From Caballeronia ptereochthonis (GTDB lineage Bacteria; Pseudomonadota; Gammaproteobacteria; Burkholderiales; Burkholderiaceae), in the NCBI RefSeq assembly GCF_001545075.1, contig NZ_FCOB02000005.1, forward strand, positions 1 to 64,000: DNA of 64,000 bases. The letters run 5' to 3'. The notes under the pieces were generated by a model. The model saw only the letters and a list, made by a program, of their open reading frames with translations. It was not told the DNA's origin and did no database searches. Shown piece by piece: positions 28,633 to 37,601 of the stretch (its first letter is position 1; every line of letters begins with the position of its first letter). Position numbers and translations under genes: made by a program.

Positions 28633-31431
28633 ATGCCCCGCCCAACCCCCGACGAACTCCTCGACAAGCTGCACCGCGAAGAAGAAAAACGCCAGCGCGG
28701 AAGACTGAAGATCTTCTTCGGCGCCTCCGCCGGCGTCGGCAAGACCTTCGCGATGCTGCAGTCCGCGCGCCGCCGCCGCGACGAAGGCGTGGAAGTCGTC
28801 GTCGGCGTGGTCGAAACGCATGGCCGCAAGGAAACACTGGCCCTGCTCGAAAGCCTCGAAACCCTGCCGCCCGCGCGCATCGAATACCGCGGCCGTCTGC
28901 TCGCCGAATTCGACCTCGACGCCGCACTCGCAAGAAAACCGCAACTGATCCTCGTCGACGAACTCGCGCATTCCAACGTCCAGGGCTCGCGCCACATGAA
29001 ACGCTGGCAGGACGTGCAGGAGCTGCTCGACGCGGGCATCGACGTCTACACGACCGTCAACGTCCAGCATCTCGAAAGCCTCAACGACATCGTCGGCCGC
29101 ATCACCGGCATTCGCGTCTGGGAAACCGTGCCCGACCGCGTGTTCGATCTAGCCGATGAAGTCACGCTCGTCGATCTGCCGCCCGAAGAACTGCTCGACC
29201 GCCTCCGCGAAGGCAAGGTCTATCTGCCGCAGCAGGCCGAGCACGCGGTGCGCAACTTCTTCCGCAAGGGCAATCTGATCGCGCTGCGCGAGCTCGCCCT
29301 GCGCCGCACGGCGGACCGCGTCGATGCGCAGATGCGGGAATACCGCGCGGATCAGTCGATCGAGCGCATCTGGCGCGCGCGCGAGCGCCTCATCGCGTGC
29401 ATCGGGCCAGGACCGGAAAGCGCGACGCTCGTGCGCGCGGCCGCACGCCTCGCCGCGGCGCTCAAGGCCGACTGGCTCGCCGTGTATGTCGAGACGCCCA
29501 AGCTGCAACGCCTTTCCGACGACATCAGGAAACGCACGCTCGACGCGCTCAAGCTCGCCTCCGAACTCGGCGCGGAAACCGTCACGCTCGACGGCGCCGA
29601 CGCCGCCGCGACGCTCATCGACTATGCGCACATGCGCAACGTGTCGAAGCTCGTGGCGGGCGCATCGGCGAGCGAGGGATGGCGGCGCCTGATCGAGCGG
29701 CCCGTGAGCGAGCGCATCATCCGCCAGGGCTCGGACATCGACGTGACGCTCGTCTCGACCGGCCAGCGCGACGCGCAGCGCCGCACGCTCGCCGATGCGT
29801 TCGGCATCTCGCGCGACGGCGCGCACTCGCGGCCCCGCGCCTATCTCTACGCGCTCGCGATCGGCGCCGGCATCACGCTCGTCGCCGATATGCTGGCCGC
29901 GCGCCAGTTCGCGATCACGAATCTCGTGATGCTCTATCTGCTCGGCGTGATCTTCGCGGCGGTTCGCCTCGGACGCGGGCCGGGCGTGATGCTGTCGTTT
30001 CTCTCGGTCGCCGCGTTCGATTTCTTCTTCGTGCCGCCGGAGCTGTCGTTCTCGGTGACGGACACGCAGTATCTGCTGACCTTCATCGTGATGCTCCTGA
30101 CCTCGCTCACCATCAGCCATCTGACGTCGAGCCTGCGGCGCGAGGCGCGCATCGCCTCGCAGCGCGAACGCCGCACCGGCGCGATGTACGCGATGACCAA
30201 GGAGCTGGCCGCCGCGTTGATGACCGAGCAGATCATCGAGATCGGCTCGCGGCACGTCGCCGAGGTCTTTCAGGCGAAGGTCGCGATTCTCCTGCCCGAT
30301 GCCGCCGAAAAGGTGCGGCAGAAAGTCGGGGAGCCGAATCCGGACACGACGCTCGATGCCGGCCAACTCGATCTCGACATCGCGCAATGGGTCTACGATC
30401 AGCAAAAGCCCGCGGGCCGCGGCACGGAGACCCTGCCCGCGAGCCGCGCGCTCTATCTGCCGCTGAAGGCGCCGATGCGCACGCGCGGCGTGCTCGCGCT
30501 CGCGACCGGGCGCGAGGCCGAACTCGCGGTGCCCGAGCAGCGCCGCATGATCGAGACGTTCGCCGCGCAGATCGCGCTCGCGCTGGAGCGCGTGCATTAC
30601 GTCGAGATCGCGCAGGATGCGCTCGTCAACATGGAGTCGGAGCGGCTGCGCAACTCGCTCCTGTCCGCGATCTCGCACGATCTGCGCACGCCGCTCACGT
30701 CGATCGTCGGCTTCGCTTCGGTGCTGGAGGAACAGGCGCGCGAGGCGGGCGCTGGCGCGGGCGGCGATTCCGATGCATCGCAGGAACTCGTTCACGCGAT
30801 TCACGAGGAAGCGCTGCGCATGAGCGGGCTCGTGACCAATCTGCTCGACATGGCGCGCCTGCAGGCGGGCTCGATACGCTTGAACCGCCAGTGGTCGATG
30901 CTCGAGGAAACCGTGGGCGCGGCGCTCGCCGCATCGCGCCGCGTGCTCGAGGGCCGGCCCGTGCAGGTGCGCGTGCCGGCGAATCTGCCGCTGCTGCAGC
31001 TCGACGCCGTGCTGATGGAGCGCCTCTTCGCCAACCTGCTGGAAAACGCCGCGAAGTACACGCCGGCGGGCACGCCGATCCAGATCGGCGCGGCGCTGGA
31101 GCACGACGGCGATGCGCGCTTCGTGCGCGTGTGCGTCGACGATGAGGGTCCGGGCGTGCCGTCCGGCATGCAGAGCCGTCTCTTCGACAAGTTCACGCGC
31201 GGCGAGAAGGAGTCGGCGCAACCCGGCATCGGGCTCGGCCTCGCGATCTGCCGCGCGATCGTCGAGGCGCACGGCGGAAAGATCGGCGTCGAGAATCGCG
31301 CGGACGCGAGCGGCAGCGTGCGCGGCGCGCGCTTCTGGTTCACGCTGCCCGCCGACGATGCGCCGCCGGAGGACGTGCCGCCCGACGAGGAAGTCGAATC
31401 GAAGACGGCGCCGGACGCGGGCGACGCCTGA
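28633..31431 (+). CDS. kdpD: Potassium sensor histidine kinase KdpD
   Basis: A 932-residue inner-membrane sensor kinase. The N-terminal KdpD domain has Walker A GASAGVGKT (30-38) and VDELAHSNVQGSRHMKRWQD, followed by a universal-stress-like domain (about 250-370). Four clustered helices lie near 400-498 (ALAIGAGITLVADMLAA onward), then a GAF-like part, the phosphoacceptor SAISHDLRTPLTSI with His682, and the ATPase boxes NLLENAAKY, DDEGPGVP and GIGLGLAICRA. It should respond to low K+ and turn on kdpFABC. The partner kdpE does not follow; the next gene is a GNAT protein. No clear ribosome site precedes the ATG. Confidence 0.95.
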   Translation: MPRPTPDELLDKLHREEEKRQRGRLKIFFGASAGVGKTFAMLQSARRRRDEGVEVVVGVVETHGRKETLALLESLETLPPARIEYRGRLLAEFDLDAALARKPQLILVDELAHSNVQGSRHMKRWQDVQELLDAGIDVYTTVNVQHLESLNDIVGRITGIRVWETVPDRVFDLADEVTLVDLPPEELLDRLREGKVYLPQQAEHAVRNFFRKGNLIALRELALRRTADRVDAQMREYRADQSIERIWRARERLIACIGPGPESATLVRAAARLAAALKADWLAVYVETPKLQRLSDDIRKRTLDALKLASELGAETVTLDGADAAATLIDYAHMRNVSKLVAGASASEGWRRLIERPVSERIIRQGSDIDVTLVSTGQRDAQRRTLADAFGISRDGAHSRPRAYLYALAIGAGITLVADMLAARQFAITNLVMLYLLGVIFAAVRLGRGPGVMLSFLSVAAFDFFFVPPELSFSVTDTQYLLTFIVMLLTSLTISHLTSSLRREARIASQRERRTGAMYAMTKELAAALMTEQIIEIGSRHVAEVFQAKVAILLPDAAEKVRQKVGEPNPDTTLDAGQLDLDIAQWVYDQQKPAGRGTETLPASRALYLPLKAPMRTRGVLALATGREAELAVPEQRRMIETFAAQIALALERVHYVEIAQDALVNMESERLRNSLLSAISHDLRTPLTSIVGFASVLEEQAREAGAGAGGDSDASQELVHAIHEEALRMSGLVTNLLDMARLQAGSIRLNRQWSMLEETVGAALAASRRVLEGRPVQVRVPANLPLLQLDAVLMERLFANLLENAAKYTPAGTPIQIGAALEHDGDARFVRVCVDDEGPGVPSGMQSRLFDKFTRGEKESAQPGIGLGLAICRAIVEAHGGKIGVENRADASGSVRGARFWFTLPADDAPPEDVPPDEEVESKTAPDAGDA

Positions 31432-31518
31432 AACCGGCGTGCCGGTGACCGGCTCGCGAGCGCGCGATGGCGTCGCACTTTAATATGTTCGCTCACGTCA
31501 GAACCTCGAAACCAATCG

Positions 31519-32109
31519 ATGAGCGAACATCAGCCGACATTGACGGGCGAGCGCGTGCAGCTTCGCCCGCTGCAACGCGAGGACCGCGCCGCCTTGCTCG
31601 ACGCCGCCGCCGACGGCGAGCTCTGGAATCTCAGCGTGACGGTCGTCCCCAACGAGGACACCATCGACCGCTACATCGACACCGCGCTCGCGGGCCGCGA
31701 TGCGGGCGCCGTCATGCCCTTCGTGATCGTGCGGCTGCATGACGGGCGGGTCGTCGGCAGCACGCGCTTCTGGAAGATCGATCGCGTGAACCGGAAGCTC
31801 GAGATCGGGCATACGTGGCTCGCGGCATCGGCGCAGCGCACGGGAATCAATGCGGAAGCGAAAGCTCTGCTGCTCGCGCACGCGTTCGAAACGATGCATT
31901 GCGTGCGCGTGCAGTTCACCACCGACGAGCTCAACGAGAAATCGCGCGCCGCTATACTCGGCATCGGCGCGAAACAGGAAGGCGTCGTGCGGCACGAACG
32001 CATCATGCCCGATGGCCGCAAGCGCAATTCGGTGCGCTTTTCGATCATCGACGACGAATGGCCCGGCATCAAGGCGATGCTGCGTTCGAAGCTCAATCGT
32101 CGAGCGTAG
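31519..32109 (+). CDS. GNAT family N-acetyltransferase (RimJ/RimL-like)
   Basis: The 196-residue protein matches the RimJ/RimL-type GNAT group: LTGERVQLRPLQREDRAALL at the start, a central beta strand VGSTRFWKIDRVNRKLEIGH, the acetyl-CoA region WLAASAQRTGINAEAKALLL, and NEKSRAAILGIGAKQEGV with HERIMPDGRKRNSVRFSI near the end. This group acetylates amino groups of proteins or small molecules; the substrate is unknown. It occupies the position where kdpE normally stands. Its 3' end overlaps the converging LysR gene by 17 bases. Confidence 0.87.
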   Translation: MSEHQPTLTGERVQLRPLQREDRAALLDAAADGELWNLSVTVVPNEDTIDRYIDTALAGRDAGAVMPFVIVRLHDGRVVGSTRFWKIDRVNRKLEIGHTWLAASAQRTGINAEAKALLLAHAFETMHCVRVQFTTDELNEKSRAAILGIGAKQEGVVRHERIMPDGRKRNSVRFSIIDDEWPGIKAMLRSKLNRRA

Positions 32110-32992
32110 CGCGTTCCTTCAGCGCCTTCACGCGCGCCTTCATGAACGCGACGAAACGGCGCGTGACCGCGTCATCGCGTGCGTCCTCCCATGCGAGGCC
32201 GACGCGCCATCGCGCGGACTTGTCGCGCAGGCTCAGCACGCGGGCATCACGCAGCAGATACTGCGCGCGCGACGGCAGGAACGCCGCGCCCACCCCGCCC
32301 GCCACCGACGCGAGCACGGATTGAATGTCGTCCGCTTCCTGGATCACGCGCGGCACGAAGCCGTGTTCGGCGCACCAGCGGTCGATCTGCGCGGCCAGCC
32401 CCGGCCCGCGCGTTCGCGACAGCGCGATGAATCCCGGCTCGTTCAGCTCCTCCAGATTCGCCGGCAGACGCGTATGGCGCGCGTGCTCCGGCACGGCGAG
32501 CGCGAGCGTTTCGTCGAGCACGGTGAAGCCTGCGAGCCCTGCGCCGGCGGGCATGCGCATGAATCCGACGTCGAGCTTGCTCGCGAGAATGCGGCGCGTC
32601 TGCTCGTGCGAGGAAAGGTCGTGCAGCGTGATGCTCACGCCCGGATTGAGCGCGCCGAACTCGGCGATGAGCTTCGGCACGTGCGTGAGCGTCGACAGGC
32701 ACAGGCCCACGCGCAGGAATCCGCGCACGCCGCTCGCCGCTTCGCGCGCGCGGGCGAGGACGGCGTCGGCGTCGCGCACCAGCGCTTGTGCATCCGCAAG
32801 GAAGCTCGTGCCGAACGTCGTCAGATCGGCCCCGTGGCGGCCGCGCTCGAAAAGCCGCGCGCCCAGGCTCGCTTCCAGCGCCGCGATCTGCTTGCTGAGC
32901 GCGGGCTGGCTCACATGCAATGCCTCGGCCGCGCGGCCGAAATGGCGTAGCTCCGCGATCGTGAGGAAGGCGCGCAGGAGTCTCAGTTCCAT
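32093..32992 (-). CDS. LysR-type transcriptional regulator
   Basis: The 299-residue regulator starts MELRLLRAFLTIAELRHFGR, with the LysR winged HTH (AAEALHVSQPALSKQIAALE) in residues 18-37 and a substrate-binding domain from about residue 90. An upstream in-frame start at 33034 would add 14 residues; ATG 32992 matches the family's usual beginning. It is divergent from the nitrilase-like gene, with 108 bases between, so it probably regulates that gene and the deaminase behind it. The effector is unknown. Confidence 0.88.
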   Translation of the reverse strand: MELRLLRAFLTIAELRHFGRAAEALHVSQPALSKQIAALEASLGARLFERGRHGADLTTFGTSFLADAQALVRDADAVLARAREAASGVRGFLRVGLCLSTLTHVPKLIAEFGALNPGVSITLHDLSSHEQTRRILASKLDVGFMRMPAGAGLAGFTVLDETLALAVPEHARHTRLPANLEELNEPGFIALSRTRGPGLAAQIDRWCAEHGFVPRVIQEADDIQSVLASVAGGVGAAFLPSRAQYLLRDARVLSLRDKSARWRVGLAWEDARDDAVTRRFVAFMKARVKALKERATLDD

Positions 32993-33100
32993 GTTGAGTT
33001 CGATTCCAATCGGCGATCGAATCGATCGAAACATTCATTTTACTTATCGATGCGCGAGCGGTTCAATGAGGCCATCTACCCGCTTTAGCCGGAGCCTCGC

Positions 33101-33949
33101 TTGGACGCCACTTCGTTTCGCGTCGCCGTCATCGCGCCTGAGTCACGGCATGGCGATGCCGCGTGCAATTGCGCTCTCGTCACCGAGAAGCTTTCCCAAG
33201 CCGCAAGAAGCGGCGTGCAGCTCGCGGTGTTTCCGCAGTCGTGCATCAGTGGTCCGGACGACGAGACCCTTGCCGAACCGTTTGATGGCCCTTCGATCGA
33301 TGCAATCGCCGCCGCGGTCGATAAGACCGGCGTTGCGGCGGGCGTCGGCTGGATCGAACGCACGGGCGACGGAAGGCTCCACGACAGCTATGCCGTCTGC
33401 TTCCCGGGCGGCCCGCGCGTGCGTCATCGCAAGCTGCATGCGACGCATCGCGGGCTGCACGGCGGCAATCGCTTCACGGTGTTCGATGCGCCGTTCGGCG
33501 TGCGCATCGGCATTCTGATCGGTGGCGACAACGACGTCGTCGAGAACGTGCGGATGACGGCGCTCATGGGCGCGACGCTGCTCATCGCGCCCATGAGCGG
33601 CGCTGCATCGCGCCGCGCGCCGCTGGTCGCGCGCGCCGCCGACAACGGCATGTACATCGCCTACAGCCATCCGTCGAGCGACGAAGCGATGATCGTCGGC
33701 CCGGACGGCCGCGTGCTCGCGCGTGGCTCGACGGCGCACGGCGGCTTGATCGTCGCGCAAGTGAAGCCGGCGTTGGCCGAGGCGAGCATGGGCCGGCGCG
33801 CGCTGGCTGCGCGTCGGCCGGATCTCTACGAGCCGCTCGCACGGCAAGGCAGCGCCTATCCGCTTGCAGCCGAGCCGGAACGCGTGACGTCGCGCGGTGC
33901 GCTGCCGCTCAGCTTCGCGATCGTCGGCAGAAACCGCGTCGTGCGCTGA
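33101..33949 (+). CDS. Nitrilase-fold protein lacking catalytic Glu and Cys
   Basis: The 282-residue product has the carbon-nitrogen hydrolase (nitrilase) fold, but its Glu-Lys-Cys triad is broken. The first-strand Glu is Gln46 (LAVFPQSCISG), Lys111 is kept (RHRKLHATHRG), and the nucleophile position in the usual GxxICYD is Gly141 (IGILIGGDND). The sandwich is otherwise intact to the end (AADNGMYIAYSHPS, MIVGPDGRVLARG). Hydrolysis of nitriles or amides by the usual mechanism is therefore not expected. The start is TTG 33101, with GGAG six bases before it; no suitable ATG exists. The deaminase gene follows after 81 bases. Confidence 0.8.
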   Translation: MDATSFRVAVIAPESRHGDAACNCALVTEKLSQAARSGVQLAVFPQSCISGPDDETLAEPFDGPSIDAIAAAVDKTGVAAGVGWIERTGDGRLHDSYAVCFPGGPRVRHRKLHATHRGLHGGNRFTVFDAPFGVRIGILIGGDNDVVENVRMTALMGATLLIAPMSGAASRRAPLVARAADNGMYIAYSHPSSDEAMIVGPDGRVLARGSTAHGGLIVAQVKPALAEASMGRRALAARRPDLYEPLARQGSAYPLAAEPERVTSRGALPLSFAIVGRNRVVR

Positions 33950-34030
33950 AACGGTCCCCCGCAGGGCATTTCTGTCCCGATACAATCAACGTACCAATCG
34001 GACGAACGGCCTACGCCGGAGGTATCGCAG

Positions 34031-35308
34031 ATGGATTTGATCATTCGCCGCGCGGCGCTCGTGAATTCGCGCGAACTCGTCGATATCGGCATGGAAGCGG
34101 GACGCATCGCCGCGATCGAACCGCATCTTTCCGCCGCCGCGCGCGAGGAAATCGACGTGAACGGCTCGCTCGTCACCGCGCCTTTCGTCGACGCGCATTT
34201 CCACATGGACGCGACGCTTTCCTACGGCCTGCCGCGCGTGAACGCGTCGGGCACGCTGCTCGAAGGCATTGCGCTGTGGGGCGAGCTGAAGCCCGATCTC
34301 ACGCAGGAGGCCCTTGTCGAGCGCGCGCTGCAGTATTGCGACTGGGCCGTCGCGCGCGGGTTGCTCGCGATCCGCTCGCACGTCGACGTGTGCGATCCGC
34401 GGCTGCTCGCGGTCGAAGCGCTCGTCGAAGTGAAGCGCCGCGTGAAGCCTTATCTGGATCTGCAGCTCGTCGCTTTCCCGCAGGACGGCGTATTGCGCAG
34501 CGCGGGCGCGTTCGAGAACCTGAAGCGTGCCATCTCGATGGGCGTCGACGTCGTCGGCGGCATTCCGCACTTCGAGCGCACGATGGCGGACGGCGCCGCA
34601 TCCGTGAAGCTCCTGTGCGAATACGCGGCGGAGCAGGGCTTGCGCGTCGACATGCACTGCGACGAATCCGACGATCCGATGTCGCGCCACATCGAAACGC
34701 TCGCCGCCGAGACGCATCGGCTCGGACTGCACGGACGCGTGACCGGCTCGCATCTCACGTCCATGCACTCGATGGACAACTACTACGTCAGCAAGCTCAT
34801 TCCGCTGATGCGCGAGGCGGGCGTATCGGCGATCGCCAACCCGCTCATCAACATCACGTTGCAAGGGCGCTCGGATACGTATCCGAAGCGCAGGGGCATG
34901 ACGCGCGTGCCGGAGCTGATGGCGGCGGGCATCGACGTCGCGTTCGGCCACGATTGCGTGATGGACCCGTGGTACAGCCTGGGCTCCGGCGACATGCTGG
35001 AGGTCGCGCACATGGGCCTGCACGTCGCGCAGATGACGGGCGTCGACGCGATGCGTGCGTGCTTCGAAGCCGTGACGACGACGCCCGCGCGCATTCTCGG
35101 GCTGGAAGGCTACGGCATCGAAGCGGGATGCCATGCGGACTGCGTCGTGCTGGACGCGCGCGATCCGATCGAGGCGATCCGCCTGCGCTCGGCGCGCACG
35201 GCGGTAGTGAGAAGAGGAAAGGTCGTGAGCCGAAGCCCGGCCGTGCGCGCGACGCTTGCACTGGAAGGCCGGCCATCGGAAATCGACTTCAGAATCGACA
35301 GGCGATAA
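34031..35308 (+). CDS. CodA-family deaminase, possibly for 5-methylcytosine
   Basis: The 425-residue amidohydrolase aligns with E. coli cytosine deaminase CodA. The metal and catalytic residues are His56 and His58 (VDAHFHMD), His209 and Glu212 (DMHCDESDDP), His241 (GSHLTSMHS) and Asp308 (AFGHDCVMDPWY), plus LQGRSDTYPKRRGMTRV. The residue after the metal Asp is Cys309, where CodA has Asp314. Homologues without that Asp were reported to deaminate 5-methylcytosine to thymine, so cytosine itself may not be the main substrate. A ribosome site GGAGG (34018-34022) precedes the ATG. Cytosolic; probably co-transcribed with the nitrilase-like gene. Confidence 0.85.
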   Translation: MDLIIRRAALVNSRELVDIGMEAGRIAAIEPHLSAAAREEIDVNGSLVTAPFVDAHFHMDATLSYGLPRVNASGTLLEGIALWGELKPDLTQEALVERALQYCDWAVARGLLAIRSHVDVCDPRLLAVEALVEVKRRVKPYLDLQLVAFPQDGVLRSAGAFENLKRAISMGVDVVGGIPHFERTMADGAASVKLLCEYAAEQGLRVDMHCDESDDPMSRHIETLAAETHRLGLHGRVTGSHLTSMHSMDNYYVSKLIPLMREAGVSAIANPLINITLQGRSDTYPKRRGMTRVPELMAAGIDVAFGHDCVMDPWYSLGSGDMLEVAHMGLHVAQMTGVDAMRACFEAVTTTPARILGLEGYGIEAGCHADCVVLDARDPIEAIRLRSARTAVVRRGKVVSRSPAVRATLALEGRPSEIDFRIDRR

Positions 35309-35340
35309 AAAAACCCCGGCCGCATCGACCGGGGTTTTTC
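35308..35340. terminator. Bidirectional terminator
   Basis: A 9-bp perfect stem AAACCCCGG (35311-35319) with CCGGGGTTT (35329-35337) is flanked by A-run and T-run. It lies between the converging deaminase and oligopeptidase A genes and suits both. Confidence 0.88.
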
Positions 35341-35348
35341 GGGAGCGG

Positions 35349-37460
35349 TCAGTGCAGCGCCTGCCCCGACATGCCGCTATGACGCAGCAATGCGTCGATG
35401 TTCGGCTCGCGGCCGCGGAACGCCTTGAACGAGTCCATCGCCGGACGGCTGCCGCCCACTTCGAGAATCTCGCGGCGATAGCGCGTGCCCGTCTGCGCAT
35501 CCAGCACCGAGCCGTTGCCGGCCTTCGCGGCTTCCTCGAACGCGGCGTAGGCGTCGGCGGACAGCACTTCGGCCCACTTGTAGCTGTAGTAGCCCGCCGC
35601 ATAGCCGCCCGCGAAGATGTGGCTGAACGTGTTCGGCCAGCGCGAGAACGGCGCCTGCGGGATCACATGGAACTTCTCGTTGATCGCGCGCGCGACGTCG
35701 TTTACGTTCTGCGTCGCGTTGGCGGGGTCGTAGGACGTGTGCAGCACCATGTCGAACATCGAGAAGACGATCTGGCGCAGCGTGCCGAGACCGCTCTGGA
35801 AGTTCTTCGCGGCGAGCATCTTGTCGAAGAGCTCGCGCGGCAGCGGCGCGCCGGTATCGACGTGCGCGGACATGTCGGTGAGCACGTCCCACTCCCAGCA
35901 GAAGTTCTCCATGAACTGCGACGGCAGTTCGACCGCATCCCATTCGACGCCGTTGATGCCCGACACGCCAAGCTCATCGACGCGCGTCAGCATGTGATGC
36001 AGGCCGTGACCGAACTCGTGGAACAGCGTGATGACTTCATCGTGCGTGAAGCAGGCAGGCTTGCCGCCCACCGGCGCCGAGAAGTTGCAGGTGAGATAGG
36101 CGACCGGCGTCTGCACGCCGCCTTGCGTGCGCTTGTGGCGCGAGCGGGCGTCGTCCATCCATGCGCCGCCGCGCTTGCCTTCGCGCGCGTAGAGATCGAG
36201 ATAGAACTGCGCGACGAGCGTGCCGTCCTTGTTCTCGACGCGGAAGAAGCGCACGTCCGGATTCCACACTGCCGCTTCGTCCCGGCGGATCGACACGTTG
36301 AAGAGCGTTTCCGTGACCTTGAACAGGCCCTTCAGCACGGCTTCCTGCGGGAAGTACTGCTTCACTTCGTTTTCCGAGAACGAATAGCGCTTCTGGCGCA
36401 GCTTCTCGGCCGCATACGCGATATCCCAGGGCTGAAGCTCGGGCATGCCGAGCTCGGTCGCGGCGAACGCGCGCAGTTCCATCCAGTCGTTTTCGGCGTA
36501 GGGGCGGGCGCGTTTCGCGAGGTCTTCGAGGAACGCGATGACCTGCGCGGGCGACTCGGCCATCTTCGGCGCGAGCGACACTTCCGCGAAGTTCTCATAG
36601 CCGAGCGTGCGCGCCTCTTCCTGGCGCAGCTTGAGATGCTCGACGACGTTCGCCGTGTTGTCCCACTCGGTCTTGCCGTCGCCATAGGTTTCGCCCAGTT
36701 CCGAGGCGCGCGTGACATAGGCGCGGTACATCGCCTCGCGCATCGGGCGATGCTCGGCGTATTGCAGCACGGGGAAATACGACGGGAAATGCAGCGTGAA
36801 CTTCCAGCCTTCCTTGCCGTCGCGCTGGGCGGCCTCGCGCGCCGCTTCGATCACGTCATCGGGCAGGCCGGCGAGATCGCTTTCCTGCGTGACGACGTAC
36901 GCATAGGCGTTGGTAGCGTCGAGCACGTGATCGGAGAACGCCTTCGACAGCGCCGCTTGCTCTTCCTGCAACTGCGCGAAGCGCGGCTTGCGGTCTTCGG
37001 GAAGCTCGGCGCCCGAGAGGCGGAAATCGCGCAGCGCGTTTTCCAGGATCTTCTTGCGCTCGGCGGACAGGCCCGCGAACTCCGGCCCCGCGGCGATCGC
37101 CTTGTACTTCTCGTAGAGCGCCAGATTCTGGCCGACGCTCGCGGAGAATTCGGTGACGCGCGGCAGGTTCTCGGCGTGCGCGGCGCGCAGCTCGGGGGTA
37201 TCGGCGACCGCGTTCAGATGGCCGATGACGCCCCACGCGCGCGATAATTTTTCCGATTCCTGTTCGACCGCCTCGACGACGTCCGTCCAGGTCGCGGGCG
37301 TATCCGGCGCGGCCGCGCGGTCGACGGCGGCTTTCGCCGCGGCCAGCAGCACGTCGAGCGCCGGCGTCACGTGTTCGGGCCTGATCTCGCCGAAGCGCGG
37401 AAGATCGGAAAAATCGAGCAGCGGATTGGCCGCTGCCGTGGTGGACGTGGTATCGCTCAT
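35349..37460 (-). CDS. prlC: Oligopeptidase A (M3 metallopeptidase)
   Basis: A 703-residue thermolysin-like zinc peptidase of family M3, which degrades short peptides and signal-peptide fragments in the cytosol. The zinc motif HEFGHGLHH begins at residue 481, and the third ligand region follows in the M3 pattern (LPSQFMENFCWEWDVL). The C-terminal YYSYKWAEVLSADAYAAFEE is typical of oligopeptidase A. The start is ATG 37460 (MSDTTSTTAAANPLLD) after GGGAGAG; the frame continues 96 bases upstream without support. folD lies 141 bases upstream on the same strand. Confidence 0.95.
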   Translation of the reverse strand: MSDTTSTTAAANPLLDFSDLPRFGEIRPEHVTPALDVLLAAAKAAVDRAAAPDTPATWTDVVEAVEQESEKLSRAWGVIGHLNAVADTPELRAAHAENLPRVTEFSASVGQNLALYEKYKAIAAGPEFAGLSAERKKILENALRDFRLSGAELPEDRKPRFAQLQEEQAALSKAFSDHVLDATNAYAYVVTQESDLAGLPDDVIEAAREAAQRDGKEGWKFTLHFPSYFPVLQYAEHRPMREAMYRAYVTRASELGETYGDGKTEWDNTANVVEHLKLRQEEARTLGYENFAEVSLAPKMAESPAQVIAFLEDLAKRARPYAENDWMELRAFAATELGMPELQPWDIAYAAEKLRQKRYSFSENEVKQYFPQEAVLKGLFKVTETLFNVSIRRDEAAVWNPDVRFFRVENKDGTLVAQFYLDLYAREGKRGGAWMDDARSRHKRTQGGVQTPVAYLTCNFSAPVGGKPACFTHDEVITLFHEFGHGLHHMLTRVDELGVSGINGVEWDAVELPSQFMENFCWEWDVLTDMSAHVDTGAPLPRELFDKMLAAKNFQSGLGTLRQIVFSMFDMVLHTSYDPANATQNVNDVARAINEKFHVIPQAPFSRWPNTFSHIFAGGYAAGYYSYKWAEVLSADAYAAFEEAAKAGNGSVLDAQTGTRYRREILEVGGSRPAMDSFKAFRGREPNIDALLRHSGMSGQALH

Positions 37461-37601
37461 GGCTCTCCCGTTCTGGTGTTGGGTGAAGCACGGGCGGGTG
37501 TCGCACCCCGCGCCGGCTCTTTCCGAGATTATTGGGGCGGGCAGGGCAAATTCCAATCGATTGTTTTTAAGGGGCCGATTAACAGCGCCCCGCGCCGATG
37601 C

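Noticed and set aside
28454..28708. Open frame MVTFFAAAKKVTAAPHRGNA... running into kdpD
   Set aside because: It starts inside the palindrome arm, a mirrored copy exists in the left arm, and it overlaps the well-supported kdpD start.
35256..37247. Long plus-strand open frame antisense to prlC
   Set aside because: Composition artefact; the opposite strand has the complete M3 peptidase with its zinc motif.
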